A stretch of 19,534 bases of DNA from an uncultured bacterium (GTDB lineage: Bacteria; Desulfobacterota; Desulfobulbia; Desulfobulbales; Desulfobulbaceae), in NCBI GenBank assembly GCA_903896915.1, contig CAITZN010000184.1, positions 1 to 19,534 of the forward strand, read 5' to 3'. A model generated the notes under the pieces. That model was not told the origin of the DNA. It saw nothing but the letters and a program-made list of their open reading frames with translations, and did no database searches. The position numbers were made by a program, and so were the translations under genes. The number at the start of each line of letters is the position of its first letter. Positions within the stretch are counted from its first letter, which is position 1. Positions 8,080 through 15,335 of the stretch are shown one piece after another.

Positions 8080-9660
8080 ATGAATCCGGTGCATGATGCG
8101 GCAGTCACAATTAAATTGATCAATACAGATCCCCGAGAGTACTCCGGCAATCTATTGGTCTATCTGGTGGAAGAAAATATAACTGATATTGCCTCTGATG
8201 CCGGCAAGTTGGTCAACAGAGCACTGCAGCAGGTGAGCGCGACCGGCGATTTCAAAGGAAAAAAGGAGCAGATGTTCCTTTTTTATCCTGAATTGATGCA
8301 GTACGACAAAGCTTCGGAGGTACAGGCGAAGCGAGTGGTCCTGGTTGGTCTTGGCAATCCAGATGAGGATATCAATGCCCGTAGAGAGCAACTCAGGCTC
8401 GCCGGAGGAGCAATTGCCAAACAGGCCGGTACTGTCAAAGCCAGGGACGTGCTGGTTATTCTGCCCAAAAATTTCCTTCTTGCCGCTGACGAGATTGCGG
8501 AATGCCTCACCGAAGGATTGTTGCTAGGCAACTATCGGTTTGATTTCTATAAAACCCCAGCCAAAGAAGATGCCGAAAAATCAGCACGCGTTGAGAGCTT
8601 CTTGCTCCACAGCGCAGGTTTTTCGAGCAAGGCCGTCCGTGAAGGCATGCACAGGGGTAAAGCGCTTGCGGAAGCGACCGTGGCTGCCCGTGACATGGCC
8701 AACCAGCCGGGTAACGTCTGGACACCGGCATCGTTTGCCGAGTACGCCATGAAGTTGTGCAAAAAGGGGCGTCTGAAATGCAAGGTTCTCGATAAAGCTG
8801 CTCTGCGGAAGCTGGGCATGGGCGGTATCCTCGGGGTCAATCAGGGTTCTGTCCTGCCACCGCAACTGGTGATCCTTGAATACAAGACCGAAAAAAAGAA
8901 TCCAACCCTGTTGTTGGTAGGCAAGGGCCTCACCTTTGATTCCGGTGGTATCTGTCTCAAGCCGCCGGCCGGTATGGAGGATATGAAGTATGACATGTGC
9001 GGTGGTGCGGCGGTTCTGACCGCGATGCAAGCAATCGCCGAGACCGAGGTCAGCGGCGTCAACGTGGTTGCCCTGATTCCTGCCACGGAAAACCTGTCAG
9101 GAGCAGCAGCCTTCAAACCTGGTGACATTATTCGCCATTATGGTGGCAAAACTTCAGAGATCATCAACACCGATGCCGAAGGGCGGCTTATTCTCGCTGA
9201 TGCCCTGGCCTACGGTATCGCCACCTATAAACCAACGGCTGTAATCGATCTAGCCACCTTGACCGGGGCGGTTATCGTCGGTCTCGGCCATCATTACACC
9301 GGGCTCCTGGCCAACAACGATCAACTGGCAGCACAGCTGATCGATGCTGGTGCTCAGGCGGGAGAACCGATGTGGCGGTTGCCGCTGGGGCCTGAGTATC
9401 GTAAACAGTTGGATTCACGTGTTGCTGACATTAAAAATGCCGGCAGTGACCGGAGTGGCGGGACCATCACCGCTGCCTGTTACCTGCAGGAGTTCGTCGG
9501 CGAGACACCCTGGGCTCATCTCGATATTGCTGGGACAGCTTGGAATTTCACCGAAAAATCCTATATCCCCAAGGGGCCTTCCGGTACAGGTGTGCGAACA
9601 CTGGTTGCCTGCTTACGGCAATGGAAACCGTTGAAACAACCTTCTGAAAAGAAACAATAA
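8080..9660 (+). CDS. pepA: Leucyl aminopeptidase (M17 family, cytosol aminopeptidase)
   Basis: The 526-residue protein is a full-length M17 aminopeptidase, a cytoplasmic hexameric two-metal enzyme that removes N-terminal residues from peptides. The N-terminal macro-like domain covers about 10-170 and the catalytic domain about 190-515. Expected metal and catalytic residues are present: K282 and D287 in GKGLTFDSGG, K294, D305, and D365, E367 and R369 in the signature NTDAEGRL (363-370). GGAGG at 8074-8078 is only one base from the ATG at 8080. The GTG three codons later (8089, spacing 10) is a plausible alternative start. Some M17 proteins also bind DNA (E. coli PepA at cer/carAB), which cannot be judged here. 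The fbp gene follows after 54 bases, probably in the same operon. Confidence 0.97.
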   Translation: MNPVHDAAVTIKLINTDPREYSGNLLVYLVEENITDIASDAGKLVNRALQQVSATGDFKGKKEQMFLFYPELMQYDKASEVQAKRVVLVGLGNPDEDINARREQLRLAGGAIAKQAGTVKARDVLVILPKNFLLAADEIAECLTEGLLLGNYRFDFYKTPAKEDAEKSARVESFLLHSAGFSSKAVREGMHRGKALAEATVAARDMANQPGNVWTPASFAEYAMKLCKKGRLKCKVLDKAALRKLGMGGILGVNQGSVLPPQLVILEYKTEKKNPTLLLVGKGLTFDSGGICLKPPAGMEDMKYDMCGGAAVLTAMQAIAETEVSGVNVVALIPATENLSGAAAFKPGDIIRHYGGKTSEIINTDAEGRLILADALAYGIATYKPTAVIDLATLTGAVIVGLGHHYTGLLANNDQLAAQLIDAGAQAGEPMWRLPLGPEYRKQLDSRVADIKNAGSDRSGGTITAACYLQEFVGETPWAHLDIAGTAWNFTEKSYIPKGPSGTGVRTLVACLRQWKPLKQPSEKKQ

Positions 9661-9714
9661 GTTGCTTGCCGAGAGAGTTGTACTGGCCGCACGAGCATAA
9701 TAAAGGAGAGTGCA

Positions 9715-10734
9715 ATGCTACTAGCCAAAAGAAAAGGAATTACCGTCAGTCGTCAGATCATGGACGATCAGTTGCTGCATCCGGAAGCGACGGGTGAACT
9801 CACTGGTCTGCTCAATGATCTGGTGGTTGCCGGCAAGATCATCAACGCCGAGGTGAACATGGCAGGCTTGGCTGATATCCTTGGCCAGTCCGGCCGGACC
9901 AATATCCAGGGCGAGAGTGTGCAAAAGCTCGATGTCTTTGCCAACAAGACTATCAAGCGGCGCATGGAGCAGTGCGGTCATGTCTGTGTCATGGCCTCGG
10001 AAGAAGATGATGATATAATCCCGGTCTTGGACGGTTACGAGGGCAACTACACCATCGCCTTTGATCCGCTGGACGGTTCGACCAATATTGATGTCAATGT
10101 CAGCATCGGTACGATATTTTCCATTCACAAACGGATCAGCTCCTCTGGACAGGGTACGGTGGAAGATCTGCTGCAGAAGGGCAGCAAGCAAGTGGCGGCC
10201 GGCTATATCATCTATGGTTCTTCAACGGTGATGGTCTACACCACCGGTTCTGGAGTGCATGGATTCACCCTTGATCCGAGCGTCGGTGAATTTTTTCTTT
10301 CTCATCCTGATATCCGCATTCCTGAAACTTCTCTGTACTACAGTGTTAACGAGGCCTATGCCAATCACTGGTTTGACAGCACCAGGAACTATATCAATTA
10401 TCTGAAAAATGCTGACGGCGGCAAAGGGCCCTATAGTCTGCGTTATATCGGCTCGTTGGTGGCCGATTTCCATCGCAACCTTATCAAGGGCGGCGTTTTT
10501 CTCTATACCCGTGATAAAAAGAGCAGCGAAAAGTCCGAAGGCAAGCTCCGGCTGTTGTATGAAGCCGCACCGTTGGCTATGGTGGTTGAACAGGCCGGAG
10601 GCCGGGCGATTACCGACGACGGTCGCCGTATCCTCGATATCGAACCGAAAAATTTGCATCAGCGCGTTCCTCTGATCATCGGCTCCAAACGGGATGTTGA
10701 TCTGGCGGAAAAATTTCTCCGTCGTGAAATGTAA
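9715..10734 (+). CDS. fbp: Fructose-1,6-bisphosphatase, class I
   Basis: The 339-residue protein matches class I FBPase, which hydrolyses fructose-1,6-bisphosphate to fructose-6-phosphate in gluconeogenesis. Metal-binding elements are E96/E97 in ASEEDDD and FDPLDGSTNIDVN (116-128, ligands D117 and D120). The sugar-phosphate/C-terminal signature GKLRLLYEAAPLAMVVEQAGG spans 276-296. AGGAG (9704-9708) sits six bases before the ATG. It follows pepA closely. The next gene downstream has its own promoter and attenuator, so the operon likely ends here although I see no terminator with a T run. Confidence 0.97.
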   Translation: MLLAKRKGITVSRQIMDDQLLHPEATGELTGLLNDLVVAGKIINAEVNMAGLADILGQSGRTNIQGESVQKLDVFANKTIKRRMEQCGHVCVMASEEDDDIIPVLDGYEGNYTIAFDPLDGSTNIDVNVSIGTIFSIHKRISSSGQGTVEDLLQKGSKQVAAGYIIYGSSTVMVYTTGSGVHGFTLDPSVGEFFLSHPDIRIPETSLYYSVNEAYANHWFDSTRNYINYLKNADGGKGPYSLRYIGSLVADFHRNLIKGGVFLYTRDKKSSEKSEGKLRLLYEAAPLAMVVEQAGGRAITDDGRRILDIEPKNLHQRVPLIIGSKRDVDLAEKFLRREM

Positions 10735-10815
10735 GGTCGCCAAGCCGCACAGTTGCAATTGCAATTTGGCCTGAAACGGAAGTGCCTGCTGGCGCGAACC
10801 CCAGGGTTTTCCTGC

Positions 10816-10843
10816 TTGACAAATAATCCTGGCAGTTTACAAT
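10816..10843 (+). promoter_or_regulatory. Predicted promoter of the leucine-attenuated leuA operon
   Basis: A perfect TTGACA (10816-10821) and TACAAT (10838-10843) are separated by 16 bp. Transcription would begin near 10850, about 24 bases before the leader peptide ATG. A 12-bp palindrome TTGCAATTGCAA (10753-10764) lies about 50 bp upstream of the -35 box. Confidence 0.72.
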
Positions 10844-10873
10844 AATTTTTAATTGTTAGAATAAACTTCAACG

Positions 10874-10966
10874 ATGAATCGCACCATGGAACAATCACTC
10901 GCTCTCCTTCTTCTCTTAAGTCGACTGCACAGGCAAACTGTGGCAGGGAAGGATGGTGTGTCCTGA
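10874..10966 (+). CDS. Leucine leader peptide (leuL-like), 30 codons
   Basis: This short frame runs from ATG 10874 to TGA 10964-10966. Codons 9-18 read L-A-L-L-L-L-L-S-R-L, seven Leu in ten codons, using mostly CTC, CTT and TTA rather than the CTG common in neighbouring genes. It lies between a promoter and a terminator that precede 2-isopropylmalate synthase, the first enzyme of leucine synthesis. That is exactly where a leader peptide that senses charged tRNA-Leu belongs. A second in-frame ATG (10886) could also start it. Neither start has a strong Shine-Dalgarno, which is the main weakness. The peptide itself probably has no function beyond its translation. Confidence 0.85.
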   Translation: MNRTMEQSLALLLLLSRLHRQTVAGKDGVS

Positions 10967-11003
10967 CGGGCATCGTCGAATCTGAATCCTCTAAGCCACG
11001 GTT
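10925..11003 (+). promoter_or_regulatory. Transcription attenuator with competing pause and antiterminator hairpins
   Basis: Segments 1 and 2 can pair: CTGCACAG (10925-10932) with CTGTGGCAG (10938-10946), one bulged G. Segment 2 (AACTGTGGC, 10936-10944) can instead pair over nine positions, one G-U, with segment 3 (GCCACGGTT, 10995-11003). Segment 3 is also the left arm of the terminator at 10993-11026, so antiterminator and terminator exclude each other. The Leu codons (10898-10918 and 10925-10927) lie just upstream of and at segment 1. A ribosome stalled there for lack of Leu-tRNA would mask segment 1, free segment 2 and allow read-through. The logic is that of enteric leu/trp attenuation; operation here is inferred. 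Confidence 0.82.
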
Positions 11004-11026
11004 GCCCAAACCGTGGCTTTTTTTTT
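10993..11026 (+). terminator. Attenuator terminator upstream of leuA
   Basis: An 11-bp perfect stem, AAGCCACGGTT (10993-11003) with AACCGTGGCTT (11009-11019), encloses a 5-base loop and is followed by nine T (11018-11026). It lies 22 bases before the leuA start, inside the leader transcript, which makes it a regulatory rather than an end-of-operon terminator. Confidence 0.92.
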
Positions 11027-11047
11027 GACTTCTTGACGGAGATCATG

Positions 11048-12742
11048 ATGAATCAGGAAAAACTCAAAAAATACCGGCCTTATCCGCCTGTCCATCTTCC
11101 GAACCGAACCTGGCCGGATACGCTGATAACCAGCGCACCGGTTTGGTGCAGTGTCGATCTGCGCGATGGAAATCAGGCGCTCATCCAGCCGATGAATCTG
11201 GAAGAGAAGCTGGAGATGTTTAAATTGCTGGTGCAGATTGGCTTCAAGGAGATCGAGGTCGGCTTTCCCTCTGCGTCGCAAATCGAACACGATTTCTTGC
11301 GCCTGCTGATCGAGGGAAAACATATACCAGAGGGTGTCGTCCCCCAGGTGTTAACCCAGGCCCGGGATCAGCTGATCAAAAAGACCTTTGCCGCCATCCA
11401 GGGTGCGCGCGAGGCTATTGTACATCTCTACAATTCCACCTCAACGTTGCAGCGCGATGTCGTCTTCAAGAAGGGGCGCAAAGAAATTATCGAACTCGGG
11501 GTCGCCGGCGCCCGGTTAATTCGCGAACACGCAAAGAGTACTGATGCTAAAATCCGCTACGAATATTCGCCGGAAAGTTTTACCGGCACAGAACTCGATT
11601 TTGCCCTGGAGATCTGTGAGGCGATTATGGAGGTCTGGGAGCCGACCCCTGATAACCCGGTGATCATCAATCTGCCTGCAACTGTGGAGATGTCGACGCC
11701 AAATATTTATGCAGATCAGATCGAATGGTTCTGCCGGAACTTGAAAAACCGCGAATCGGCCCTGATCAGCCTGCATGCCCACAACGACCGAGGCGAAGCA
11801 GTAGCGGCCACCGAGTTAGCCCTCATGGCCGGAGCAGACCGGGTCGAGGGCACCTTGTTTGGCAACGGCGAGCGCACCGGCAATGTTGACATTGTCACTT
11901 TGGCGCTCAATATGTTTACCCAGGGCGTTGATCCTGTGCTTGATTTGTCTCGCATCAATCGGGTGATCAATATCTATGAACGCTGCACCAAGATGAGCGT
12001 TCATCCTCGTCATCCCTATGCCGGGGAATTGGTCTACACTGCCTTTTCCGGATCGCATCAGGATGCAATTAACAAAGGGATGAGTGCTGTTGAACTGACC
12101 GAAAGCGGACTTTGGGAGGTGCCCTATCTGCCGATCGATCCCCAGGATGTCGGCCGAACCTACGAGTCGATTATCCGGATTAACAGCCAGTCGGGCAAAG
12201 GCGGGGTCGCCTACATTATGGACCGTGAGTTTGGGTTCAAGCTGCCCAAGGACATGCATCCCGGCTTCGGCCGGGTCATCCAGGAGGTCTCGGATGACCA
12301 TGGTAACGAGCTTACCCCGGAAATGATTTTCCATACCTTTGACAAGGAATATCTGCTCAATAATAACGGCTACTACCTGAAATCGTTCAATGTGATCAAA
12401 CGTCATGTCGACCAAGAGGAGGAACTGTCAACTGCCGAGGTCGAAGCGGTAGTTGCCTCGAAGGGCCAGGATGTAACCATCAAAGCAGGCGGCAACGGGC
12501 CGCTGGATGCCTTTTGCACCGCCCTGCGTGAGTGCCTTGGGCTTCAGTTCGTACTTCATTCTTATCACGAGCATGCCCTGGCACGTGGCAGTTCATCCAA
12601 GGCGGTGAGTTATATCGAGATTCTCGATCAGGATCAGGAAAGTTGGTGGGGGGCCGGGGTGGATACGGATATTATTGTCGCCTCGATCAAGTCGCTACTC
12701 AGTGCCCTGAATCGGTCGGCCGCAAAAACAAAGAAGGGGTGA
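11048..12742 (+). CDS. leuA: 2-isopropylmalate synthase (long, yeast/actinobacterial-type LeuA)
   Basis: The protein has 564 residues from ATG 11048. It condenses acetyl-CoA with 2-oxoisovalerate, the committed step of leucine synthesis. The N-terminal TIM-barrel carries R39-D40 in VDLRDGNQ, metal ligands H243 and H245 in LHAHNDRGE, and GNGERTGNVD at about 272-281. A linker leads to a C-terminal leucine-binding LeuA dimer domain (about 455-560, with GGNGPLDAF and SYIEIL). The N-terminal extension (YRPYPPVHLPNRTWP) and overall layout match the long subfamily of yeast and Mycobacterium rather than the shorter enteric enzyme. GGAG (11038-11041) is six bases from ATG 11048 and three from ATG 11045; a TTG at 11033 is less likely. 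Expression appears controlled by the leucine attenuator just upstream, and the C-terminal domain suggests feedback inhibition by leucine. Confidence 0.97.
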   Translation: MNQEKLKKYRPYPPVHLPNRTWPDTLITSAPVWCSVDLRDGNQALIQPMNLEEKLEMFKLLVQIGFKEIEVGFPSASQIEHDFLRLLIEGKHIPEGVVPQVLTQARDQLIKKTFAAIQGAREAIVHLYNSTSTLQRDVVFKKGRKEIIELGVAGARLIREHAKSTDAKIRYEYSPESFTGTELDFALEICEAIMEVWEPTPDNPVIINLPATVEMSTPNIYADQIEWFCRNLKNRESALISLHAHNDRGEAVAATELALMAGADRVEGTLFGNGERTGNVDIVTLALNMFTQGVDPVLDLSRINRVINIYERCTKMSVHPRHPYAGELVYTAFSGSHQDAINKGMSAVELTESGLWEVPYLPIDPQDVGRTYESIIRINSQSGKGGVAYIMDREFGFKLPKDMHPGFGRVIQEVSDDHGNELTPEMIFHTFDKEYLLNNNGYYLKSFNVIKRHVDQEEELSTAEVEAVVASKGQDVTIKAGGNGPLDAFCTALRECLGLQFVLHSYHEHALARGSSSKAVSYIEILDQDQESWWGAGVDTDIIVASIKSLLSALNRSAAKTKKG

Positions 12743-12745
12743 GAT

Positions 12746-13252
12746 ATGCTGAAAAGACAAACCATATTTATGTTGGGTGCTTTGCTCGTATGGGGCGCTG
12801 TCCCGGTTACAGCGGAGGAAATCGGTAAGGTCAGCACTACTTTCAAGTTTATGGGCGCTAACGACAAGATCGTGATCGAGGCCTTTGACGACCCCGATAT
12901 CAATGGTGCCACCTGCTATGTCAGCCGGGCCAAAACCGGCGGGGTAAAAGGGTCTATCGGGGTGGCTGAGGATACCTCGGACGCCTCGATCTCCTGTCGC
13001 CAGACCGGGCCGATCACCCTGCCGGAACGGATAGCCTCCGGCAAGGATGACGGCAAAGAAGTTTTTAAGAAGTCGACTTCGATGCTGTTTAAAAAAATGC
13101 AGGTGGTTCGCTATTTCGACAAAAAACGCTCCACCTTGGTTTACCTTACCTACAGCGATAAACTGATCGAGGGATCGCCCAAAAACTCCATCTCAACCAT
13201 CGTGGTGCCGCCAGTTGGCCAGGGGGGCCTCCCGGCGTTTCATGGAAACTGA
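12746..13252 (+). CDS. creA: CreA family periplasmic protein
   Basis: The 168-residue protein has a cleavable signal peptide (about 1-23, ending VTA before EE). Its body closely follows E. coli CreA: EAFDDPD (45-51), CYVSRAKTGG (57-66), AEDTSDASISC (74-84) and EGSPKNSIS (142-150). C57 and C84 are conserved in the family and probably form a disulfide. CreA has no established biochemical function. The start lies three bases after the leuA stop. Its ribosome-binding site (AAGGGG, 12734-12739) is inside the last leuA codons, so it is translationally coupled to leuA. The C-terminus is a little longer than in E. coli. Confidence 0.92.
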   Translation: MLKRQTIFMLGALLVWGAVPVTAEEIGKVSTTFKFMGANDKIVIEAFDDPDINGATCYVSRAKTGGVKGSIGVAEDTSDASISCRQTGPITLPERIASGKDDGKEVFKKSTSMLFKKMQVVRYFDKKRSTLVYLTYSDKLIEGSPKNSISTIVVPPVGQGGLPAFHGN

Positions 13253-13309
13253 TGTTGAGTGAAAATGCTAAAAATGCAGTAAAATTGGAGAAGATTTTTG
13301 TGACACCAG

Positions 13310-13354
13310 CTCAAGACACCTCTTTTTTATTAGAAGATAAAGAGGTGTCTTGAG
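13310..13354. terminator. Perfect 16-bp inverted repeat between convergent genes, probable terminator
   Basis: CTCAAGACACCTCTTT (13310-13325) pairs perfectly with AAAGAGGTGTCTTGAG (13339-13354) around a 13-base loop. It lies nine bases beyond the acyl-CoA synthetase stop and about 57 bases beyond creA. Neither side has a clean T run, so it may act as a hairpin that stops or protects both transcript ends rather than as a textbook intrinsic terminator. Confidence 0.6.
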
Positions 13355-13362
13355 ATTCTAAT

Positions 13363-15003
13363 TCACGATAAATATTTGATCCGAAGATTTTTTTTGTCAG
13401 TTTTGCCAACGCTGGTTTTATCGATAGCGTCGACCACTTTGATTTTGAGCAGCATGGCCTGTTTAGAAAGCAGACCTTTGTCGATAAACTGACTGATGTG
13501 ACTGATCAACTGTCGCGGTGTCGGGGGGGCCGCGTCTTTTTTCGGCACCACCAGCGCCAAAGGGCGTTCCCCCCATTTTTTATCGAGCATGCCTATAACC
13601 GCCACTTCAGCAACCGCCGGGTGGAGACCGATAGCATCCTCCAATTCGAGTGAGGAGAGCCATTCGCCACCGCTCTTGATCACATCCTTGATCCGGTCGG
13701 TGATGCCAACGTAATTCTGTTGGTTGATATTGGCCACATCGCCGGTATGCAAGTAACCGCCGCGCCAAAGATTCTCAGAATTGCGCTGATCTTTCAGATA
13801 TCCTTGGGTCAGCCAGGGGGCACGGACCACGATTTCACCAACCTGTTCGCCGTCTTTATCAACATCGTTCATCTGTTCGTCAACCAGACGCATTTGCACC
13901 AGCGGGATTGGTCGCCCGGTCTTACAACGGATGTTCACCTCATCGTCAATTTCGAGATCCTCTCGGTTTACATGCGCAATGGTGAGGATCGGGCAGGTTT
14001 CGGACATGCCGTAGCCAGTAAAGACATCGATACCATGGTCCAGCACCTTCCGGCACATGGCCTTGGTCAGGGCAGACCCGCCGATCAACACCTTCCAATG
14101 AGAGAGGTCGAGTTCGTCGAAACTCGGGTGGCTAATCAGCATGTGCATGATGGTGGGCACGCAGTGGGAAAAAGTTACCCCCTCCCGGACAACAAGCTGC
14201 AAGACCGGCCCCGGCGCATACTTGCCGGGATAGACCTGTTTGACCCCCAGCGCAGTGGCGACATAGGGCATACCCCAGGCATGGACATGAAACATCGGGG
14301 TCAGCGGCATATAGACATCTTGCTGATGGAAACGGCCCTGGACGGTCGGGGTGCCAAGCGCCGCCAAGTTGCCCAGAGTGTGCAGAACCAATTGTCGATG
14401 GCTGAAGTAGACGCCCTTGGGCATGCCGGTGGTACCGGTAGTGTAAAAGGTCGTAGCCCTGGTATTTTCGTCGAAGTCTTCGAAATCAAAGGTGGCATCG
14501 GCTGCGACAAGCAGCGCTTCGTATTCGCCGGCCAAAGGTATTGAGGTTTGAGGCGGACTATCGAGATCAGTCAGCAGGACATACTGCTTGACCGTATCAA
14601 TGCGCCCTTTGATCTGCTCGATGATCGGCAGAAATTCATCATTAATCAGAAGAAAATCATCCTCAGCATGATCGATGGTGTAGAGGATTTGTTCCGCTGA
14701 GAGCCGGACATTGATGGTATGTAGAACAGCCCCGAGCATTGGTACGGCAAAAAAACATTCGAGATAGCGATGAGAGTCCCAATCCATCACCGCCACCGTA
14801 TCTCCCGGCTTCACTCCCAAGGTAGTCAAGGCGCTCGCGAGGCGACAAACACGCTGTCGCAAATCGCGATAGGTGTAGCGGAGCTGGTCGCGGTAGACGA
14901 TTTCCTGATCGGGGTTGTCGACGACCGGGGCGAAGAATAGATTTTTGATCAGCAGAGGATAATTATAGGCCGAGGCGGTACGTTGGATAAGCGTGGCAGT
15001 CAT
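13363..15003 (-). CDS. AMP-forming fatty acyl-CoA synthetase (AlkK/FadD-like)
   Basis: The 546-residue protein is a complete ANL-superfamily ligase that activates a carboxylic acid as acyl-AMP and transfers it to CoA. Motifs are the P-loop YTTGTTGMPKG (187-197), GYGMSETCP (330-338), TGD (420-422), the hinge D436-R437-IK, and the C-terminal catalytic lysine in SVGKTDKK (K534). The overall pattern, with HVHAWGMPYVA and KSGGEWLSSLELED, is closest to the medium/long-chain AlkK-type fatty-acid ligases. Exact chain length is not predictable. The ATG at 15003 has AAAGG upstream, within a tandem repeat. It is a single-gene unit with no beta-oxidation neighbours. Confidence 0.93.
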   Translation of the reverse strand: MTATLIQRTASAYNYPLLIKNLFFAPVVDNPDQEIVYRDQLRYTYRDLRQRVCRLASALTTLGVKPGDTVAVMDWDSHRYLECFFAVPMLGAVLHTINVRLSAEQILYTIDHAEDDFLLINDEFLPIIEQIKGRIDTVKQYVLLTDLDSPPQTSIPLAGEYEALLVAADATFDFEDFDENTRATTFYTTGTTGMPKGVYFSHRQLVLHTLGNLAALGTPTVQGRFHQQDVYMPLTPMFHVHAWGMPYVATALGVKQVYPGKYAPGPVLQLVVREGVTFSHCVPTIMHMLISHPSFDELDLSHWKVLIGGSALTKAMCRKVLDHGIDVFTGYGMSETCPILTIAHVNREDLEIDDEVNIRCKTGRPIPLVQMRLVDEQMNDVDKDGEQVGEIVVRAPWLTQGYLKDQRNSENLWRGGYLHTGDVANINQQNYVGITDRIKDVIKSGGEWLSSLELEDAIGLHPAVAEVAVIGMLDKKWGERPLALVVPKKDAAPPTPRQLISHISQFIDKGLLSKQAMLLKIKVVDAIDKTSVGKTDKKNLRIKYLS

Positions 15004-15014
15004 GATCAGTTTTC

Positions 15015-15042
15015 CTTTGGTTCAAAACCTTTAGTTCAAAAC
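15015..15042 (-). repeat. Tandem 14-bp repeat over the acyl-CoA synthetase ribosome-binding region
   Basis: On the minus strand GTTTTGAACTAAAG (15042-15029) is followed directly by GTTTTGAACCAAAG (15028-15015), 13 of 14 identical. Each copy ends in AAAGG, so the Shine-Dalgarno-like element is duplicated. Only the copy nearer the ATG (15003) is at usable distance. Confidence 0.8.
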
Positions 15043-15194
15043 AATGCGGGACTCTAATAGGTGCCAAGAACAGGGTATCACCATTACTGAACAATAGATT
15101 GCTTGTCAAACAGGTTTGGGGGTGACGTGAAAAATAGCATAATCCCGCCAGGCCAAGGGCTGGCTCGGATCTTGCCAGCAAATGAAAAATATTG

Positions 15195-15225
15195 TTGACG
15201 GATTAGCCTTGCATTAAAATAGTAT
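15195..15225 (+). promoter_or_regulatory. Possible promoter for the sulfatase-fold/regulator operon
   Basis: TTGACG (15195-15200) is followed by an A+T-rich block holding TAAAAT (15215-15220) and TAGTAT (15220-15225). No pairing has ideal spacing: 14 bp for the first and 19 bp for the second. TTGTTG (15192-15197) with TAAAAT gives 17 bp. The rest of 15043-15335 shows no gene or clear structure; the leader would be about 100 bases. Confidence 0.4.
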
Positions 15226-15335
15226 ATAAAAGAAGTTGCCAACGGCATTCACGGTCTTGACAACGCTCTGTCTCAGTTAGACCTCCCATTCCTCTGACAC
15301 CTTACCGGACCACCGGAAGCATACCAGATATATTT

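Noticed and set aside
11816..12415. 199-codon minus-strand frame inside leuA
   Set aside because: It is entirely antisense to conserved LeuA barrel and linker sequence, with no ribosome-binding site or family resemblance.
13720..14544. 274-codon open frame on the plus strand opposite the acyl-CoA synthetase
   Set aside because: It is fully antisense to a gene with clear ANL motifs. Its translation is rich in His, Gln and Gly as expected from a reversed coding strand, and it has no recognisable domain.
15257..15262. Perfect TTGACA in the leader before the sulfatase-fold gene
   Set aside because: No acceptable -10 hexamer lies 15-19 bp downstream, so it was not called a promoter.
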